From Megaustenia siamemsis (taxonomy: Eukaryota; Mollusca; Gastropoda; Stylommatophora; Ariophantidae): a stretch of 64,000 nucleotides of DNA. The stretch is from the NCBI GenBank assembly GCA_032433765.1, contig JAVIAB010000092.1:108504396-108568395 (forward strand), in the 5' to 3' direction. Positions 45,897 to 56,520 of the stretch are shown here, in pieces. How positions within the stretch are numbered: position 1 is the first letter of the stretch; every line of letters starts with the position of its first letter. The position numbers and the translations under genes were made by a program. Under the pieces are notes generated by a model that had not been told where the DNA came from, searched no databases, and saw only the letters and a list, made by a program, of their open reading frames with translations.

Positions 45897-46179
45897 TATT
45901 CACTAACTTAGACAATGTAAATTAAATGACACCGAGCCGAGGAGCATTTGTTGAATCAACAGCCAATCAACTTACTCTATTATGTCACAGAATTTGGGTG
46001 AAAGGGCCAGTGCTCATCATCATTCTTAATATTTTACAAAATTCAATATTCTGTTTATTCTCATATTTTTCTTTAAATGCAGCAGGTTGCTGAAGATAGT
46101 CAAGCTGGAGTCGAGCCTACTTTCGCTTTATTATCAAGCCTTCACAACGGCACTGACTCTTCATGTACAGCACAGAAAT

Positions 46180-47166
46180 ATGAAATGAAGGTAAGTGCAG
46201 ATAAGAAGCATCCATTGCACCACGAGCTCAACACAGAGAAGGGTGTTAGGCAAAGAAAGGCTAAAAAAAAAGGTAAATCATGGGTGGGACGAGCAGAAGA
46301 TGTCATCAAACAGGTCTGTGAGCTCACCAATATAAACGCTGGCAAGGAGTGGATACCGGTGCCAACGTCATTCAACGGGACATTCTCATGTATTGTCATT
46401 CTCGACAGGAAATGTAGGGAACAGAGCCCTCGTGGTCAATACGGAGGTCAACTGTCTCACCTGGGATAACACCGATGAGAATGATGCAGTCATCTATACA
46501 GACGGATCTGTAATACGACACAAAAGGAGTGCATGGACACTTACAACAATCTCGGCAGGCAGAATAGTCAAGGAAGACAGTGGTGCATATGACCAAGAGT
46601 AGCATGATGATGGAAGTGGTGGCAATGACCAGGGCATTCATCTGGTTAGTCACAAGACTACACCCACGCATGCATACTGAGTGATTCGGTGAGCATGATT
46701 AAAAAAAAAGTGGAGGCCGGCTTTGTACGCACGCAATGGGTAGAGTTATTGCAGAAAAAAAAAATACGTAAGGTCACCATTATCCATATCCTTGGACATG
46801 CGAGAGTACGGGAAAATGAAAGAGCCGATAGGTTGGTTAGCTGAGTTGTCATTGAAGACGGTCAAACAATGGATCGGGCGGACATCATCAATGTCCTCCA
46901 AGATGTGGGAAGGGCACAGGACTTCGACAGCAATGAGTCCACGCCACTCCTTCGGTTGAAAGAGATGGGAGTTAAGATGGGCACAGCCAGAAACGAGAAA
47001 CTTAGTTGACGTTTAACGAGACTTATCAACAAACACAGAACTGGAGTTGTCAGTCGCTGGACACTGCAGGACATTCTAAGGAGAGGATCTGAGCACCTAT
47101 GGACATGGTCGGAGTGCAGGGATGATGACCCGCAAATAACTCAATATCTCAACACAAGTTATCTAT
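46180..47166 (+). pseudogene. LINE-H RNase H and 3' end, decayed
   Basis: The frame 46077-46469 has KSWVGRAEDVIKQVCELTNI and WIPVPTSFNGTF; the frame 46393-46602 continues ALVVNTEVNCLTWDNTDEND, then AVIYTDGSVIRHKRSAW with the first RNase H Asp. Later pieces (LVSHKTTPTHAY, 'atccttggacatgcgagagt', 'gaaagagccgataggttgg') are the second half of the domain, with stops and frameshifts from 46600 on. The element ends near 'gatgatgacccgcaaataac' 'tcaatatctc'. The same end on the minus strand at 63665-63752 shows it is dispersed. Confidence 0.75.
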
Positions 47167-47179
47167 GAATCCATCACAC

Positions 47180-47982
47180 TTACGGTAGGATTAGGGTGAT
47201 TAGTAAATTAAACATTACGGTAGGATTATGGTGACCTAGTAATTTAAACATTACAGTAAGATTAGAGTGACCTGCTATGTTAAACATTGCGGTAGGATTA
47301 GAGTGACCTAGTAAGTTAAACATTACGGTAGGATTGGGGTGACCTTGTAAGTTAAACATTACGATAGGATTAAGGTGACCTAGTAAATTGAACATTACGG
47401 TAGAATTAGGGTGACCTACTATGTTAAACAGGGAGCCGCGATAGCTCAGGGGTTAGTGAACTGACTACCACGGACAAGGGGTAGGGTTCGATCCCAACCG
47501 ACGGCTTCCGGGTTCACCCAGCCTTAAATGGGTACCGGATTTTTTTCTGGGAAAGTAAAGCAGCACGGGCGTAATACTGACCACATTACCCTAAAAATCA
47601 TGTGCTGAAGGTCTGTAAAATATAGGGTCACTAACACCATATTTCCCTATACGCCACTTGGTGTGACGGGGGTACTTTACTTTACTTACTATGTTAAACA
47701 TTACTATAGGATTTGGGTAACCTAGTAAGTTAAACATTACTATAGGATTTGGGTGACCAAGTAAGTTGAACATTACTATAGGATTTGAGTGACCTAGTAA
47801 GTTGAACATTACTATAGGATTTGGGTGACCTAGTAAGTTGAACATTACTATAGGATTTGGGTGACCTAGTAAGTTGAACATTACTATAGGATTTGGGTGA
47901 CCTAGTAAGTTGAACATTACTATAGGATTTGGGTGACCTAGTAAGTTGAACATTACGGTAGAATTAGGGTGATCTACTAAGT
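47180..47982. repeat. 36-bp minisatellite split by SINE-1
   Basis: Units 'aagttaaacattacggtagg' 'attagggtgacctagt' at 47180-47430 and a purer variant 'actataggatttgggtgacc' at 47691-47982. The minus strand is open (NPIVMFNLLGHP, 12-residue repeat) because 36 is divisible by three. SINE-1 sits at 47431-47686 and LINE-D begins at the right edge. Confidence 0.92.
47431..47686 (+). mobile_element. SINE-1, full-length, inside the 36-bp array
   Basis: Perfect 14-bp TSD 'tactatgttaaaca' at 47417-47430 and 47687-47700. Head, box B and tail are intact. In its tail the hairpin reads 'cgccacttggtg', so a G-U pair still allows pairing. Confidence 0.97.
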
Positions 47983-49020
47983 TAAAAGAGGAAGGACTGA
48001 GCGAATGTTTCCAAATAGAAACTGGGGTTAAACAAGGATGTATTTTATCGCCCTTGTTATTTGGAGTTGTTATAGACTTCATAATGAAGAAAGGCTGCAC
48101 TGGCAATAAAGGCATCGAATGGGTTCACGGAGACCATTTGGAGGACCTCGACTTTGCTGATGACATAGTTCTCATCTGCAGTCAGATAAAAACGATGCAG
48201 GAAAACACAAATGAACTATCATCAATAGCCAGAAAAATTGGGCTTGAGATCAATCATGAAAAGACTAAAGTCAATAAAAGCTTAATTCCAACAGACGACA
48301 AAATATACATGGAAAACAAACCAGTGGAAGAGATCGATCACTTAATCTATCTTGGAAGTCACATTGATCGAGAAGGGGATATAAGCAAAGAAATTAGAAT
48401 CAGAATAGCTAAATCAGCAATGTCTTTCAGAAGCCTTGAAAAGTTGTGGAAATCAAAACTCATCAGCACAAACACAAAACTTAGACTATTCAAATCAAAT
48501 GTACTATCAATCCTTACGTATGCGTGTGAAAGCTGGAAAACAACACGAGATATAGAAACAAAGTTGAACGCATTCGAAAATAAATGTCTAAGGAAAATAC
48601 TTGGTATAGCATGAAACGAATTAAAAAACAAACGAGGCAATTAGAGAAATCGCCAATCAACCACTAATATCTTCAGTAATAAAGAAAAGACGATGATTAT
48701 ATGCTGGACATGTGATGAGAAGAGATAATAACCGAATAGCAAAGCAAGCCCTCATGTGGGAAACAACAGGTAAGAGAAAAAGAGGAAGACCCAGAGAGAC
48801 ACTGAAAAAAAAACATTGATGAGAGAGGCAAGAACAGCAGGAATCGGCTCCCTCAATGAGATAGAGCGGCTTGTACAGAACAGAGACAAATGGCGAGATT
48901 TGATAAAATATCTTTAAAAGAATTGAAAACTGCTAGAACAAAAATTCAAATAAGAGAAGGAGTATATTGGTCTACGCCCTATGGGCCGACTGCGGCTCGA
49001 AAGGTCAATAGATAGATAGA
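47983..49020 (+). mobile_element. LINE-D, 5'-truncated, with hairpin/GATA tail
   Basis: About 1.04 kb from within the reverse transcriptase to 'ccctatgggccgactgcggc' 'tcgaaaggtcaatagatagat'. It starts exactly where the 36-bp array ends. Confidence 0.9.
47988..48614 (+). pseudogene. LINE-D reverse transcriptase C-terminal half
   Basis: The frame opens from the truncation point (EEGLSECFQIETG), not from the ATG at 48054. It has VKQGCILSPLLFGVVIDFIM and the catalytic DFADDIVLIC, then IGLEINHEKTKV, LIYLGSHIDREGDISKEI, LTYACESWKTTRDIETKLNA and KCLRKILGIA, where a TGA replaces the TGG seen in the 21.3-kb copy. Downstream, VGHVMRR-like and RGRPRETLK segments continue in shifted frames to 48918. The fingers and endonuclease are missing, so this copy is dead. 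Confidence 0.88.
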
Positions 49021-49199
49021 ATTGTCCGTGAATCTGTTGGATATAAAGTGTAGCTCCAAGAATCGTTTAATTTTCTTCATGATTTACCTTTTTTCGAGCG
49101 AGAGCCCTTTCCACACTCCTAAGGAAAATATGCATTTGCGTATTCTCTTTTCAAGAATAGCTAGCTTGGATAGTAAAAGTTAAAAAAAAAAAAAAAAAA
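49021..49199. other. Spacer with A-run
   Basis: A run of about 17 A residues at 49182-49199 directly before the SINE-1 tail. No gene. Confidence 0.4.
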
Positions 49200-49447
49200 G
49201 TTAAGAGCCCTGTCAGGCCAAGTGGCATGTAGAGAATATGGTGTCAGTGCTCATAATTTGTACAGCCTTCGGTGCGTGATTATTGGGGTAATGTGGTCGG
49301 CGCTACGCCCATGCCGACTTACTTTCCCAGAAAAAAAATTCGGTACCTTTTTATGACTGGGTGAACCCGGGGGCCGTCGATCAGGATCGAACCCGACCCC
49401 ATGTCCTTTACAGTCCAGTTCACTAACCAATGAGCTATCTCGGCTCC
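49200..49447 (-). mobile_element. SINE-1, full-length (minus)
   Basis: Complement of the family consensus from tail ('gccctgtcaggccaagtggc') to head ('atgagctatctcggctcc'). The 5' end lies 2-4 bp from the TIR of transposon copy A. Confidence 0.92.
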
Positions 49448-49916
49448 ATTATAGCTCGTTTCAAATCACGTGCCTAACTTCAAAACGCTATTGCTCAGTA
49501 ACCGTTTGTTAAAAACTGTTGAAATTTTCCAAATGTTATTAGAATGCAAAAGACCCTTTAAATGTATATTTAACAAATATCTTGCAGCTGCAGTTTTCTT
49601 AAAGCGGCGAATTTCTTTGATGTTTGTCAAAATTGTAAATTGTGAACCCTAAATAATATAAATTACCGTAGTTGCTGGTCTATGATTAATTTTCACTAGG
49701 TAAAGGCGTGGCCGTAATGGGGAAATACCAGGAGAATTATTGTCTTCTCAGTTCGAGGACGGACGATAATATCAAGGTATACCTGTATGTCCAATTTTCA
49801 TAGTTGTGTGGTCCTGAAAAGGGCCGTTTGTTGAACTAATTTAAGGTAATATAGGGGCCAACATTGTGGGGGCTATATACTTTCATTCTGAATCAGACGA
49901 GTCTAAAAGATTAATA

Positions 49917-51254
49917 TGAGGGGAGGTCAAAAAGTAATGCACACCAATTTTTTTCTCGGCTAATAATAAAGATAGGAATATGAAATTTTGCACACTTGGA
50001 ATATGACATGTTCCAATTATGTGTACCAAATTGCTCAGCATTCTGATAAATATTACGCAATCTATGAACCGTTAAAATGGAGCTTGTCAACGATGTCCGT
50101 TACAAACAGCGAATTGTCATAGAATTTCTGGTTGCGGAAAAAGAAACTGTGGCAAACATTCATAAACGACTGTGTGCAGTGTACAAATGTTCTGCAGTCG
50201 ATAGGAGCACAGTTAGTCGCTGGGTTCAGAGAATTAAATTTGCAGAAAGTGTACGAGTGGAGCTGCATGATTTACCGCGTTCTGGACGTGTTGCCTCGGC
50301 TACCAGCACAGACATGTTAAACAGAGCTGATGCCATTATTCGTAAGGATAGGCGTATCACTAGTCAGCAATTGGCATTGCAGCTTACAGTCAGCAAGGGA
50401 AGTGCAATCGCAATTTTTAAAACTCTCGGATATTCAAAGATTTGCGCTCGATGGGTTCCTCGGTGCCTAACAAATGATCACAGAGTTCAAAGGAAAACAT
50501 TCTGTTCTGAATTGTTGGAGCGTTTCGGTGTTGAAGGAGAAATGTTTTTGTCAAAAATTGTTACCGGTGACGAAACGTGGGCACATCATTATGAGCCTGA
50601 AACAAAAATGCAGTCAATGGAATGGCATCATCCGCAGTCACCAAAAAGAACAAAATTCAAAACATCTCCATCAGCCGGAAAGGTGATGATCACTGTCTTC
50701 TGGGACATTGATGGTGTGATTCTTGTTGATGTAGTGACAAGAGGTGAGACAATCAACTCGACAGCTTACAACAATACACTGACAAAACTCAAAAATCGGT
50801 TCCACAGAGTTCGGCCTAATAATCCATCTGCAGATTTGTTGCTTCAACATGACAATGCACGCCCTCACACAAGTCTGGTAACACGGGAAGCAATCAACAA
50901 ATTTGGTTGGACTGTACTGCCCCATCCTCCTTACAGCCCTGATCTGGCTCCCACAGATTTCCATCTGTTTGGGCCACTCAAAAAATTCCTGCGTGGGACA
51001 CACTTTGACAATGATGAGGATGTGATCCGTGCAGTTAAAAAATGGCTACGCGAGCAGGACAAAACTTGGTACAAACGAGGCATTCATGACCTAGTTTCGC
51101 GTTGGCGTAAGGCAATACGCTTGGACGGAGATTATGTTGAAAAATAGGTAGTGTAAAGGGGATGTTCAGCTACAATCTGTGAAAATTTCACACATTTTGC
51201 CCGAATAGTTTCCGAGAAAAAAATTGGTGTGCATTACTTTTTGACCCCCCTACG
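49917..51254 (+). mobile_element. mariner copy 2, intact, nested in copy A
   Basis: A 1338-bp element between TA 49915-49916 and TA 51255-51256. TIRs of about 43 bp ('ggtcaaaaagtaatgcacac' inward). Copy B (60930) shows the empty site 'aagattaataactgtttgg', proving the boundaries. Confidence 0.98.
50077..51147 (+). CDS. mariner transposase, intact DD34D
   Basis: A 356-residue transposase, close to the usual ~345. It binds the element's TIRs and catalyses cut-and-paste transposition into TA. Residues ~1-115 form the paired helix-turn-helix DNA-binding region (STVSRWVQRIK; SKGSAIAIFKTLGYSK). WVPRCLT near 133 matches the WVPHEL-type linker motif. The catalytic triad is D165 (GDETW), D259 (QHDNARPH) and D294 (PYSPDLAPTDFHLF), with 34 residues between the last two. 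The ATG lies about 160 bp inside the left TIR, and the TAG about 105 bp before the right end, which is the standard mariner layout. No stop or frameshift is seen. Compared with copy 1 (37.5 kb) it has about seven residue differences and lacks the two deletions. It is potentially active, but this is inferred from sequence only. Confidence 0.96.
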   Translation: MELVNDVRYKQRIVIEFLVAEKETVANIHKRLCAVYKCSAVDRSTVSRWVQRIKFAESVRVELHDLPRSGRVASATSTDMLNRADAIIRKDRRITSQQLALQLTVSKGSAIAIFKTLGYSKICARWVPRCLTNDHRVQRKTFCSELLERFGVEGEMFLSKIVTGDETWAHHYEPETKMQSMEWHHPQSPKRTKFKTSPSAGKVMITVFWDIDGVILVDVVTRGETINSTAYNNTLTKLKNRFHRVRPNNPSADLLLQHDNARPHTSLVTREAINKFGWTVLPHPPYSPDLAPTDFHLFGPLKKFLRGTHFDNDEDVIRAVKKWLREQDKTWYKRGIHDLVSRWRKAIRLDGDYVEK

Positions 51255-51256
51255 TA

Positions 51257-51735
51257 ACTGTTTGGGGTTGAACATTCCACAAACCATCATTTTTCCAATA
51301 TTCCTCTTCCTGTTTTAAGACGTGGTCTTCACATTTAGCCCAATAATCTTTGTCTATATTTAATAAAGCGAGATTAGCAAGAGTCTTTACATCGCATATT
51401 TTGAATGTTGTATTTTCATCTGCCACTTGTCCTTTTAATTTTGCCCAGATTAGTTCTATTGGATTTAAATGAGCATGGTAAGGTGGTAGCCTCAAACTTA
51501 TATGACCGTGCTCTTGGATAATCTTATCTATTTGAAAAATCTTTTGACGGTCACGTGCTTGAATCCAGCGATTAAATGACCGTTTAGATAAATCCAAAAT
51601 GTGTCTTGTCCTATTCTCAGGGTTTTCTAAAGAATGAAATAATCTTCCGCGTTTAGCCTCTTTCCAAAAATAGTCATACATTTTTATTGCGATGTTTTGT
51701 AAACTGCAGAATTTCATTTTAAGACTCATGATAAA
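51257..51735 (-). pseudogene. Copy A transposase remnant lacking the first two catalytic Asp
   Basis: A minus-strand frame whose N-terminal part (SLKMKFCSLQNIAIKMYDYF, HILDLSKRSFNRWIQARDRQ) is joined directly to the C-terminal part (KIFQIDKIIQEHGHISLRLP, HAHLNPIELIWAKLKGQ). The middle, with the first Asp (YLDETW) and second Asp (IMDNAAYH) seen in copy B, is deleted. The join is in frame, so a fusion peptide of about 160 residues is open, but it cannot be catalytic. It might still contact the TIRs if the N-terminal helix-turn-helix folds. It keeps the HLNP residues before the catalytic Glu that copy B has lost. Confidence 0.85.
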
Positions 51736-52190
51736 TGTTATCGTTCCATGTCTACACTTCTGAATGAACAGAAATGGAACACACAATTTCTCAAGTGTCT
51801 AATTGTGTCAAAAAAACTACGGCGAAACCGTTCAAACACGTCAATTTTACCGTGTATGGATTTTTACTCGCTATTTTTAACTTAAAATACTGTAAAAATT
51901 AAGTGTTGACTACATCAATGGGTCGTTATAAATTTATATAAATCAAATAAGCAACAATAATAACCAAATGTTTTTTTTTATGAAATTAATTCCCTGTTGG
52001 GTTCTAATCATTATAACTTTACATGCAAATTTTGAACAACTTACAACAAGCGGTTAAAAACCTATCGATTTTAAAAGTTGGGCACGAGTTATGAAACAAG
52101 CTATAGATAGTAAACTGAATGTCTAATGTTTTGTCGTCCGTGTGCATGACATATCATTTTGTTAACCTATATGTGTAGTTAAAGCGACAC

Positions 52191-52406
52191 TTGTCCAAGA
52201 CAATTTGTTCACAGTCTGTCTATTTATCTATATGTTTGTATGTCTGTCTATCTGTCTGTCTATCTGTTTGTCTCTCTGTCCTTATGTCTCTGACTGTCAG
52301 CTATCTATCTATCTATCTATCCATCCATCCATCCATCCATCCATCCATCCATCCATCCATCCATCCATCCATCCATCCATCCATCCATCCATCCATCCAT
52401 CCATCC

Positions 52407-52475
<69 letters not shown>

Positions 52476-52500
52476 CCTACCTATCTACCTACCTACCTAC

Positions 52501-52564
<64 letters not shown>

Positions 52565-52576
52565 GTATGTCAGTTT
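52191..52576. repeat. Compound tetranucleotide repeat (TCTG)n(ATCC)n(ATCT)n
   Basis: (TCTG/TCTA) to 52320, about 23 ATCC units at 52318-52409, then ATCT with ACCT interruptions near 52472-52502. Frames of 130-136 codons on plus are by-products. Confidence 0.97.
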
Positions 52577-52729
52577 GTCTGTCATTATGTGCTCTAAATG
52601 ACGGACTCGTTTCTTCACCTACATTTATTTGCCTAACTCCCATCCTGTTCTTCCTATCTTTATCTCTTGTATTATTTATCAGTCCAGCCCTCTGACCTGC
52701 TCGATCCACTTACTCCTGCTCTCTCTTTC

Positions 52730-55700
52730 TCGCTCTTACCAACGCTTACTCGAGCTCGAGCTAACTATGTGGTTTTCTCATTTTCTATATATCTCTGCCT
52801 CCCTCTCTTTCTTCTTTTCTCTACATGACTGTCATTTGTTTCATTTCTCGCTCTTACCAACGCTTACTCAAGCTCGAGCTAACTATGTGGTTTTCTCATT
52901 TTCTATATATCTCTGCCTCCCTCTCTTTCTTCTTTTCTCTATATGACTGTCATTTGTTTAATTTCTCGCTCTTACCAACGCTTACTCAAGCTCGAGCTAA
53001 CTATGTGGTTTTCTCATTTCCTATATATCTCTGCCTCCCTCTCTTTCTTCTTTTCTCTACATGACTGTCATTTGTTTCATTTCTCGCTCTTACCAACGCT
53101 TACTCAAGCTCGAGCTAACTATGTGGTTTTCTCATTTTCTATATATCTCTGCCTCCCTCTCTTTCTTCTTTTCTCTACATGACTGTCATTTGTTTCATTT
53201 CTCGCTCTTACCAACGCTTACTCGAGCTCGAGCTAACTATGTGGTTTTCTCATTTTCTATATATCTCTGCCTCCCTCTCTTTCTTCTTTTCTCTACATGA
53301 CTGTCATTTGTTTCATTTCTCGCTCTTACCAACGCTTACTCGAGCTCGAGCTAACTATGTGGTTTTCTCATTTCCTATATATCTCTGCCTCCCTCTCTTT
53401 CTTCTTTTCTCTACATGACTGTCATTTGTTTCATTTCTCGCTCTTACCAACGCTTACTCAAGCTCGAGCTAACTATGTGGTTTTCTCATTTTCTATATAT
53501 CTCTGCCTCCCTCTCTTTCTTCTTTTCTCTACATGACTGTCATTTGTTTCATTTCTCGCTCTTACCAACGCTTACTCAAGCTCGAGCTAACTATGTGGTT
53601 TTCTCATTTTCTATATATCTCTGCCTCCCTCTCTTTCTTCTTTTCTCTACATGACTGTCATTTGTTTCATTTCTCGCTCTTACCAACGCTTACTCAAGCT
53701 CGAGCGAACTATGTGGTTTTCTCATTTCCTATATATCTCTGCCTCCCTCTCTTTCTTCTTTTCTCTACATGACTGTCATTTGTTTCATTTCTCGCTCTTA
53801 CCAACGCTTACTCAAGCTCGAGCTAACTATGTGGTTTTCTCATTTTCTATATATCTCTGCCTCCCTCTCTTTCTTCTTTTCTCTACATGACTGTCATTTG
53901 TTTCATTTCTCGCTCTTACCAACGCTTACTCGAGCTCGAGCTAACTATGTGGTTTTCTCATTTTCTATATATCTCTGCCTCCCTCTCTTTCTTCTTTTCT
54001 CTACATGACTGTCATTTGTTTTATTTCTCGCTCTTACCAACGCTTACTCAAGCTCGAGCTAACTATGTGGTTTTCTCATTTTCTATATATCTCTGCCTCC
54101 CTCTCTTTCTTCTTTTCTCTACATGACTGTCATTTGTTTCATTTCTCGCTCTTACCAACGCTTACTCTAGCTCGAGCTAACTATGTGGTTTTCTCATTTT
54201 CTATATATCTCTGCCTCCCTCTCTTTCTTCTTTTCTCTACATGACTGTCATTTGTTTCATTTCTCGCTCTTACCAACGCTTACTCAAGCTCGATCTAACT
54301 ATGTGGTTTTCTCATTTTCTATATATCTCTGCCTCCCTCTCTTTCTTCTTTTCTCTACATGACTGTCATTTGTTTCATTTCTCGCTCTTACCAACGCTTA
54401 CTCAAGCTCGAGCTAACTATGTGGTTTTCTCATTTTCTATATATCTCTGCCTCCCTCTCTTTCTTCTTTTCTCTACATGACTGTCATTTGTTTCATTTCT
54501 CGCTCTTACCAACGCTTACTCGAGCTCGAGCTAACTATGTGGTTTTCTCATTTTCTATATATCTCTGCCTCCCTCTCTTTCTTCTTTTCTCTACATGACT
54601 GTCATTTGTTTCATTTCTTGCTCTTACCAACGCTTACTCAAGCTCGAGCTAACTATGTGGTTTTCTCATTTCCTATATATCTCTGCCTCCCTCTCTTTCT
54701 TCTTTTCTCTACATGACTGTCATTTGTTTCATTTCTCGCTCTTACCAACGCTTACTCATGCTCGAGCTAACTATGTGGTTTTCTCATTTTCTATATATCT
54801 CTGCCTCCCTCTCTTTCTTCTTTTCTCTACATGACTGTCATTTGTTTCATTTCTCGCTCTTACCAACGCTTACTCGAGCTCGAGCTAACTATGTGGTTTT
54901 CTCATTTTCTATATATCTCTGCCTCCCTCTCTTTCTTCTTTTCTCTACATGACTGTCATTTGTTTCATTTCTCGCTCTTACCAACGCTTACTCGAGCTCG
55001 TGCTAACTATGTGGTTTTCTCATTTCCTATATATCTCTGCCTCCCTCTCTTTCTTCTTTTCTCTACATGACTGTCATTTGTTTCATTTCTCGCTCTTACC
55101 AACGCTTACTCAAGCTCGAGCTAACTATGTGGTTTTCTCATTTTCTATATATCTCTGCCTCCCTCTCTTTCTTCTTTTCTCTACATGACTGTCATTTGTT
55201 TCATTTCTCGCTCTTACCAACGCTTACTCAAGCTCGAGCTAACTATGTGGTTTTCTCATTTTCTATATATCTCTGCCTCCCTCTCTTTCTTCTTTTCTCT
55301 ACATGACTGTCATTTGTTTCATTTCTCGCTCTTTCCAACGCTTACTCAAGCTCGAGCTAACTATGTGGTTTTCTCATTTTCTATATATCTCTGCCTCCCT
55401 CTCTTTCTTCTTTTCTCTACATGACTGTCATTTGTTTCATTTCTCGCTCTTACCAACGCTTACTCAAGCTCGAGCTAACTATGTGGTTTTCTCATTTTCT
55501 ATATATCTCTGCCTCCCTCTCTTTCTTCTTTTCTCTACATGACTGTCATTTGTTTCATTTCTCGCTCTTACCAACGCTTACTCGAGCTCGAGCTAACTAT
55601 GTGGTTTTCTCATTTTCTATATATCTCTGCCTCCCTCTCTTTCTTCTTTTCTCTACATGACTGTCATTTGTTTTATTTCTCGCTCTTACCAACGCTTACT

Positions 55701-56510
55701 CAAGCTCGAGCTAACTATGTGGTTTTCTCATTTTCTATATATCTCTGCCTCCCTCTCTTTCTTCTTTTCTCTACATGACTGTCATTTGTTTCATTTCTCG
55801 CTCTTACCAACGCTTACTCGAGCTCGAGCTAACTATGTGGTTTTCTCATTTTCTATATATCTCTGCCTCCCTCTCTTTCTTCTTTTCTCTACATGACTGT
55901 CATTTGTTTCATTTCTCGCTCTTACCAACGCTTACTCAAGCTCGAGCTAACTATGTGGTTTTCTCATTTTCTATATATCTCTGCCTCCCTCTCTTTCTTC
56001 TTTTCTCTACATGACTGTCATTTGTTTCATTTCTCGCTCTTACCAACGCTTACTCAAGCTCGAGCTAACTATGTGGTTTTCTCATTTTCTATATATCTCT
56101 GCCTCCCTCTCTTTCTTCTTTTCTCTACATGACTGTCATTTGTTTCATTTCTCGCTCTTACCAACGCTTACTCGAGCTCGAGCTAACTATGTGGTTTTCT
56201 CATTTTCTATATATCTCTGCCTCCCTCTCTTTCTTCTTTTCTCTACATGACTGTCATTTGTTTCATTTCTCGCTCTTACCAACGCTTACTCAAGCTCGAG
56301 CTAACTATGTGGTTTTCTCATTTTCTATATATCTCTGCCTCCCTCTCTTTCTTCTTTTCTCTACATGACTGTCATTTGTTTCATTTCTCGCTCTTACCAA
56401 CGCTTACTCAAGCTCGAGCTAACTATGTGGTTTTCTCATTTTCTATATATCTCTGCCTCCCTCTCTTTCTTCTTTTCTCTACATGACTGTCATTTGTTTC
56501 ATTTCTCGCT
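52730..56510. repeat. 118-bp satellite, about 32 units
   Basis: Head-to-tail units with the landmark 'acatgactgtcatttgtttc', 'ttaccaacgcttactcaagc' and 'tcgagctaactatgtggttt'. Units are about 97-99% identical. Each unit has an 'agctcgagct' palindrome, lengthened to 'ctcgagctcgag' in variants. Because 118 is not divisible by three, each predicted 79-codon frame spans two units and is an artefact. The left neighbour is the tetranucleotide array; the right end is cut by LINE-B. Confidence 0.98.
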
Positions 56511-56520
56511 CACATATATA

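Larger units (their letters stand above)
49452..52103 (-). mobile_element. Long-spacing DDE TIR transposon, copy A (internally deleted, mariner inside)
   Basis: Terminal inverted repeats of about 36 bp: left 'tagctcgtttcaaatcacgt', right complement 'tagcttgtttcataactcgt'. TA flanks at 49450-49451 and 52104-52105. Without the mariner it is about 1.3 kb, against 2.1 kb for copy B at 60443. The difference is one ~775-bp internal deletion joined at 51539-51546 ('aaaatctttt|gacggtcacg'). Confidence 0.92.

Noticed and set aside
52191..52601. Ser/Ile/Pro-rich ORFs on the plus strand
   Set aside because: Translation of tetranucleotide repeats.
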